Made by a program: the position numbers and the translations under genes. The notes below the pieces were generated by a model, which saw only the letters and a program-made list of their open reading frames with translations, was not told the origin of the DNA and made no database searches. A DNA stretch of 7,479 bases, from NCBI GenBank assembly GCA_020200935.1, contig JAIVHR010000230.1:1-7479 (forward strand). The letters are read 5' to 3'. This DNA comes from Sphingomonadales bacterium. GTDB taxonomy: Bacteria; Pseudomonadota; Alphaproteobacteria; Sphingomonadales; Sphingomonadaceae. Positions 4,924 through 7,479 of this stretch are shown one piece after another; the stretch's first letter is position 1, and the number at the start of each line of letters is the position of its first letter.

Positions 4924-6190
4924 CTAGGAATCCTTCGCCGCAGGCTCGGCCGTGTTCTTCGTCGATTCGATTTCGGGCTCCTCGGCAGCCTCCGGCTCAC
5001 CCATCGGGCGCGCATCCGGCTCGGGCGGCGATTGCGCCGGCCAGTTCTTCACATGCACATCGCGCTGCGGGAACGGAATCTCGATGCCGTGTTCCTTGAA
5101 CTTGTCCCAGATCCGCATCAGCACGTCCGCCCGCATATTGCCGACCCCGCCTTCGGGATCCTTGATCCAACAACGAATGTCGAACATTACGGCGGAATCG
5201 CCGAATTCGACGAGCCAGACGAGCGGCTTGGGGCTGGCCAATACGCGCGGCGATTCGATTGCCGCCTCGCGCATCAGCTCCTGCGCCAGCTTGATGTCGC
5301 AATTATAGGAAACGCCGACCTCGATATGGACGCGCACTTCGAGGCTCGAATAGGACCAGTTGACGACCTCCTCGGTCATCAGGATCTCGTTCGGGATCAG
5401 GTGCTCCTTGCCGTCGCGGGTGATGATCGAGACCGCGCGCACGCCGATCTTGTTGACCCAGCCGAAGCTCTCTCCGACCTCGATCACGTCGCCCGGCTTG
5501 ATCGACCGGTCCCAGAGCAGGATGATACCGGCAATCAGGTTGCCGACCGTCTTCTGCATGCCGAAACCGACCGCGAGGCCGAGCGCGCCGCCGAAAAAAG
5601 CGAGCGCGGTCAGATCGATGCCGAGAATGTCGACACCGACGAAGAAAGCGGCGACGAGGATCGCGATCGAGGCGATCTTCTCGAACAGCAGCTTCTGCGC
5701 CGGATCGAAACCGGACGAACGCTGGATCGAATGCGAGAGTATGCGGCGCGCGAGACGCGCCGACCGAATTGCTGACGGTGAAGGTAAAAGCGATGACGCC
5801 CAGGCCGGACGAGACCCAGCGGCCGAAATTGACCGCGCGGCAAATGTGCCAGACGACCAGCGCCAGCGACAATCCCGATCCGATCCCGAGTAAGAGGTCG
5901 GTGATCGTCCACCAATCCAGCGCGAAGAAGATGAAGGCGATGAGCAGCGCCGTCGTGCCGTATCGCACCAGCTGCAGCATGCGCGGGCCAAGCCCTTCCG
6001 AACGCGCGCCGGCCAATCTCTCCCAGATGCCCGACAGATATTCGTACGCCAGCCGGCTGACGATCCAGCCGGCCGTCCAGGCGATCAGCACGAGCCCGAC
6101 CCCGAGCACCGCGGCCAGCACGTTCAGCTGGTCCTGGTCGGTCGGAACGCCGAGCCCGAAGCGGGCGAGAAGCGCGATTACTTCCTGCAT
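4924..6190 (-). pseudogene. MscS-family mechanosensitive channel, disrupted by a +1 frameshift
   Basis: Inner-membrane channel family that opens under membrane tension. The N-terminal part (ATG 6190, MQEVIALLARFGLGVP) is in one frame to about base 5760, with membrane segments VLGVGLVLIAWTAGWIV, LLIAFIFFALDWW, LLLGIGSGLSLALVVW and GVIAFTFTVSNSVG. The rest is in the next frame: RLARRILSHSIQRSSGFDPAQKLLFEKI, the pore helix FFGGALGLAVGFGMQKTVGNLIAGI, the MscS beta domain (IKPGDVIEVGESFGWVNKIGVRAV, LIPNEILMTEEVVNWSY), the C-terminal domain ending FPQRDVHVKNW, and a Pro/Glu-rich tail. Removing one base near 5756-5761 (minus strand, a GC-alternating run after GTCGGC) gives a continuous 421-residue protein. 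As written, the N-terminal frame runs on in nonsense and ends at 5303. The ATG lies inside the last codons of metC (13-bp overlap). A sequencing error is possible. Confidence 0.85.
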
Positions 6191-7377
6191 GCCGCCTTTT
6201 CGAATCTTTCCAGCCCCGCGGCAAGGTCGGCGATCAGATCGTCGGTATCTTCAAGACCGATGCTGAGCCTGATCACCGGGCCCTCGGCCGACCATTCGGT
6301 CGCGCTGCGGCTGGCCTCGGGATGGACCGGCAGTGCGAGGCTCTCGAATCCGCCCCAGCTATAGCCGATCCCGAACAACGTCAGATCGTCGATCATCGCC
6401 GCGACCGCGTCCATGCCGCCGCCGCGCATGACGATCGAGAACAGCCCCGCCGCGCCGGTGAAATCGCGCTTCCAGATATCATGGCCCGGGCAGGTCGGCA
6501 GCGCCGGATGGAGCACGCGCGCCACCTGCGGCTGCTCGGCGAGCCATTCGGCGATGGCGAGTCCGCTCGCCTCGTGGCGCCGCAGCCGGACATCGAGCGT
6601 CCTGAGGCCACGCAGCCCGAGATAGGCGTCGTCGGGCGCGATGCACTGGCCGAGCCGCTGGCTGGCGGTTCTGAGCCCTGGCCAGGCGGAGGGCGCCGCG
6701 GTCACGCAGCCGAGCATGATATCCGAATGGCCGCCGATATATTTTGTGCCGGCGACGATCGAGATATCGACGCCCTTCTCGATCGCCGGAAAGAACAGCG
6801 AAGTTGCCCAAGTATTGTCGAGCAGCGTGACCGCGCCATGCGCCTTGGCCGCCGCTGCGAAGGCGGGGACGTCCTGCACCTCGAAAGTCAGGCTGCCCGG
6901 GCTTTCGAGCAGGATCGCCCTGGTCTTCGCGCCGAACAGCGCGCCCGGATCGTCGGCCATCGGATCGACATAGCGCGTCGTCACGCCATAGCGTTTCAGC
7001 AGGCTGTCGGCGAAGCCGCGGCTCGGGTCGTAGACATTGTCGGTGATCAGCAATTCGTCGCCGGCCTCGAGCACCGAGAGCAGCGCGCAGGCGACGGCCG
7101 CGGCGCCCGAGGGATAGAGCATCGTGCCCGCCGCGCCGGGCTCGAGGTCGGTCAGCGCCTCGGCGAGCGCCCATTGCACCGGCGTCCCGCGCCGGCCGTA
7201 ATAATAATCGCCGTCCTGATTGCGCGCGGTGCCCCTTTTGAGATCGGCGACGCTATCGAAAAGCAGGGTCGAGGCATGCCAGACCGGTGGATTGACGCCG
7301 GCCCCGGTCCATTCCTTCCGGCGGCCGCCGGTGACGAGGCGGGTGGCAGGCTTGCCATCCGGTTTTTCCCCGCTCAC
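6178..7377 (-). CDS. metC: Cystathionine beta-lyase (PLP-dependent Cys/Met metabolism enzyme)
   Basis: Cytoplasmic fold-type I PLP enzyme; as a cystathionine beta-lyase it would cleave cystathionine to homocysteine, pyruvate and ammonia in methionine synthesis. The start is taken as GTG 7377 (V/M-SGEKPDGKPATRLVTGGRRKEW), which gives 399 residues, normal for MetC. The longer ATG at 7419 would overlap the upstream gene by 46 bp and adds an Arg-rich leader. Motifs: NPPVWHASTLLFDS, DYYYGRRGTPVQWALAEAL (PLP-phosphate and substrate contacts), PSGAAAV, LLDNTWATS (Asp contacting the PLP ring, about residue 187), SIVAGTKYIGGHSD with the Schiff-base Lys at about 212, and the C-terminal GFESLALPV ... 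IRLSIGLEDTDDLIADL. The GTG overlaps the TGA of the upstream sulfurtransferase gene (GTGA), indicating translational coupling. A cystathionine gamma-synthase or gamma-lyase role cannot be excluded, but the spacing and motifs fit beta-lyase best. Confidence 0.92.
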   Translation of the reverse strand: MSGEKPDGKPATRLVTGGRRKEWTGAGVNPPVWHASTLLFDSVADLKRGTARNQDGDYYYGRRGTPVQWALAEALTDLEPGAAGTMLYPSGAAAVACALLSVLEAGDELLITDNVYDPSRGFADSLLKRYGVTTRYVDPMADDPGALFGAKTRAILLESPGSLTFEVQDVPAFAAAAKAHGAVTLLDNTWATSLFFPAIEKGVDISIVAGTKYIGGHSDIMLGCVTAAPSAWPGLRTASQRLGQCIAPDDAYLGLRGLRTLDVRLRRHEASGLAIAEWLAEQPQVARVLHPALPTCPGHDIWKRDFTGAAGLFSIVMRGGGMDAVAAMIDDLTLFGIGYSWGGFESLALPVHPEASRSATEWSAEGPVIRLSIGLEDTDDLIADLAAGLERFEKAACRK

Positions 7378-7479
7378 GCGGCCCCGGTCGCCTTTTCGGT
7401 GTCGGCGCAGCCGCCCCATTCGCTCCAGCTGCCGTCATAGAGCGCGGCATCCTCCTTGCCGAGCAAACGCGCGCCGAAC
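7374..7479 (-). CDS. sseA: Sulfurtransferase (rhodanese / 3-mercaptopyruvate type), C-terminal end only
   Basis: Only the last 34 codons and the stop lie in the window; the gene continues past the right edge. The peptide FGARLLGKEDAALYDGSWSEWGG followed by a short tail and TGA at 7376-7374 is the characteristic C-terminal end of two-domain rhodaneses, where ALYDGSWSEWG is strongly conserved. These enzymes move sulfane sulfur from 3-mercaptopyruvate or thiosulfate to acceptors. The catalytic Cys loop would lie upstream of what is visible, so substrate preference cannot be judged. The stop overlaps the GTG start of metC, which puts both in one sulfur-amino-acid operon. Confidence 0.8.
   Translation of the reverse strand, partial: FGARLLGKEDAALYDGSWSEWGGCADTEKATGAA

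Noticed and set aside
5750..5770. Programmed ribosomal frameshift in the MscS gene
   Set aside because: No slippery heptamer, no upstream Shine-Dalgarno-like stimulator and no known frameshifting in this family; a mutation or sequencing error is the simpler reading.
4726..5775. Plus-strand ORF of 349 codons across the small gene and the MscS gene
   Set aside because: It is a shadow of two real genes in other frames; the peptide is rich in Arg and Asp repeats and matches no family I know.
6322..7440. Plus-strand ORF of 372 codons opposite metC
   Set aside because: It is the exact antisense of a clear PLP enzyme with all its motifs; the opposite frame is open because of high GC.

Overview
The window comes from a high-GC alphaproteobacterium, most likely a sphingomonad (Sphingomonadaceae or Erythrobacteraceae). 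This rests on the 65-70% GC coding style, the ileS-lspA-DUF3035 lipoprotein order, a TorF-type porin, the wording of the cystathionine beta-lyase N-terminus, and dispersed GTCAT..ATGAC palindromes of a kind I recall from such genomes. No database search was possible, so family calls rest on motifs and recalled homologues.

Layout. Plus strand, 1-3971: the 3' part of ileS (isoleucyl-tRNA synthetase), lspA (signal peptidase II), then a DUF3035-type lipoprotein that is a substrate class for LspA. Minus strand, 4552-3755: a TorF-family outer-membrane protein that runs convergently into the lipoprotein gene. A 121-bp divergent spacer separates it from a small plus-strand gene of unknown function (4674-4922). 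Minus strand, 7479-4924: a tightly overlapping operon of a rhodanese/mercaptopyruvate sulfurtransferase (only its C-terminal end), a MetC-type cystathionine beta-lyase, and an MscS-family mechanosensitive channel broken by a one-base frameshift.

Three things stand out. First, ileS carries three palindromic elements of 72-89 bp, all open in the ileS frame and all at places where IleRS loops vary; a fourth lies between ileS and lspA. Elements 1 and 3 have different bases but the same double-hairpin architecture, orientation and reading frame. This resembles selfish palindromes that insert into coding genes, as described in Rickettsia. Second, about 270 bp inside the ileS editing-domain region has clearly lower GC and different codon use. 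Third, a perfect 63-bp inverted repeat sits inside the TorF gene and again at the 3' end of the lipoprotein gene, in the same codon register. Both genes appear to have lost their native C-terminal ends at this junction. It is either a real template-switch or inversion scar (possibly an invertible module) or an assembly fold-back.

No tRNA, rRNA, CRISPR array, transposase or phage gene is visible. No stretch longer than 300 bases lacks a gene.
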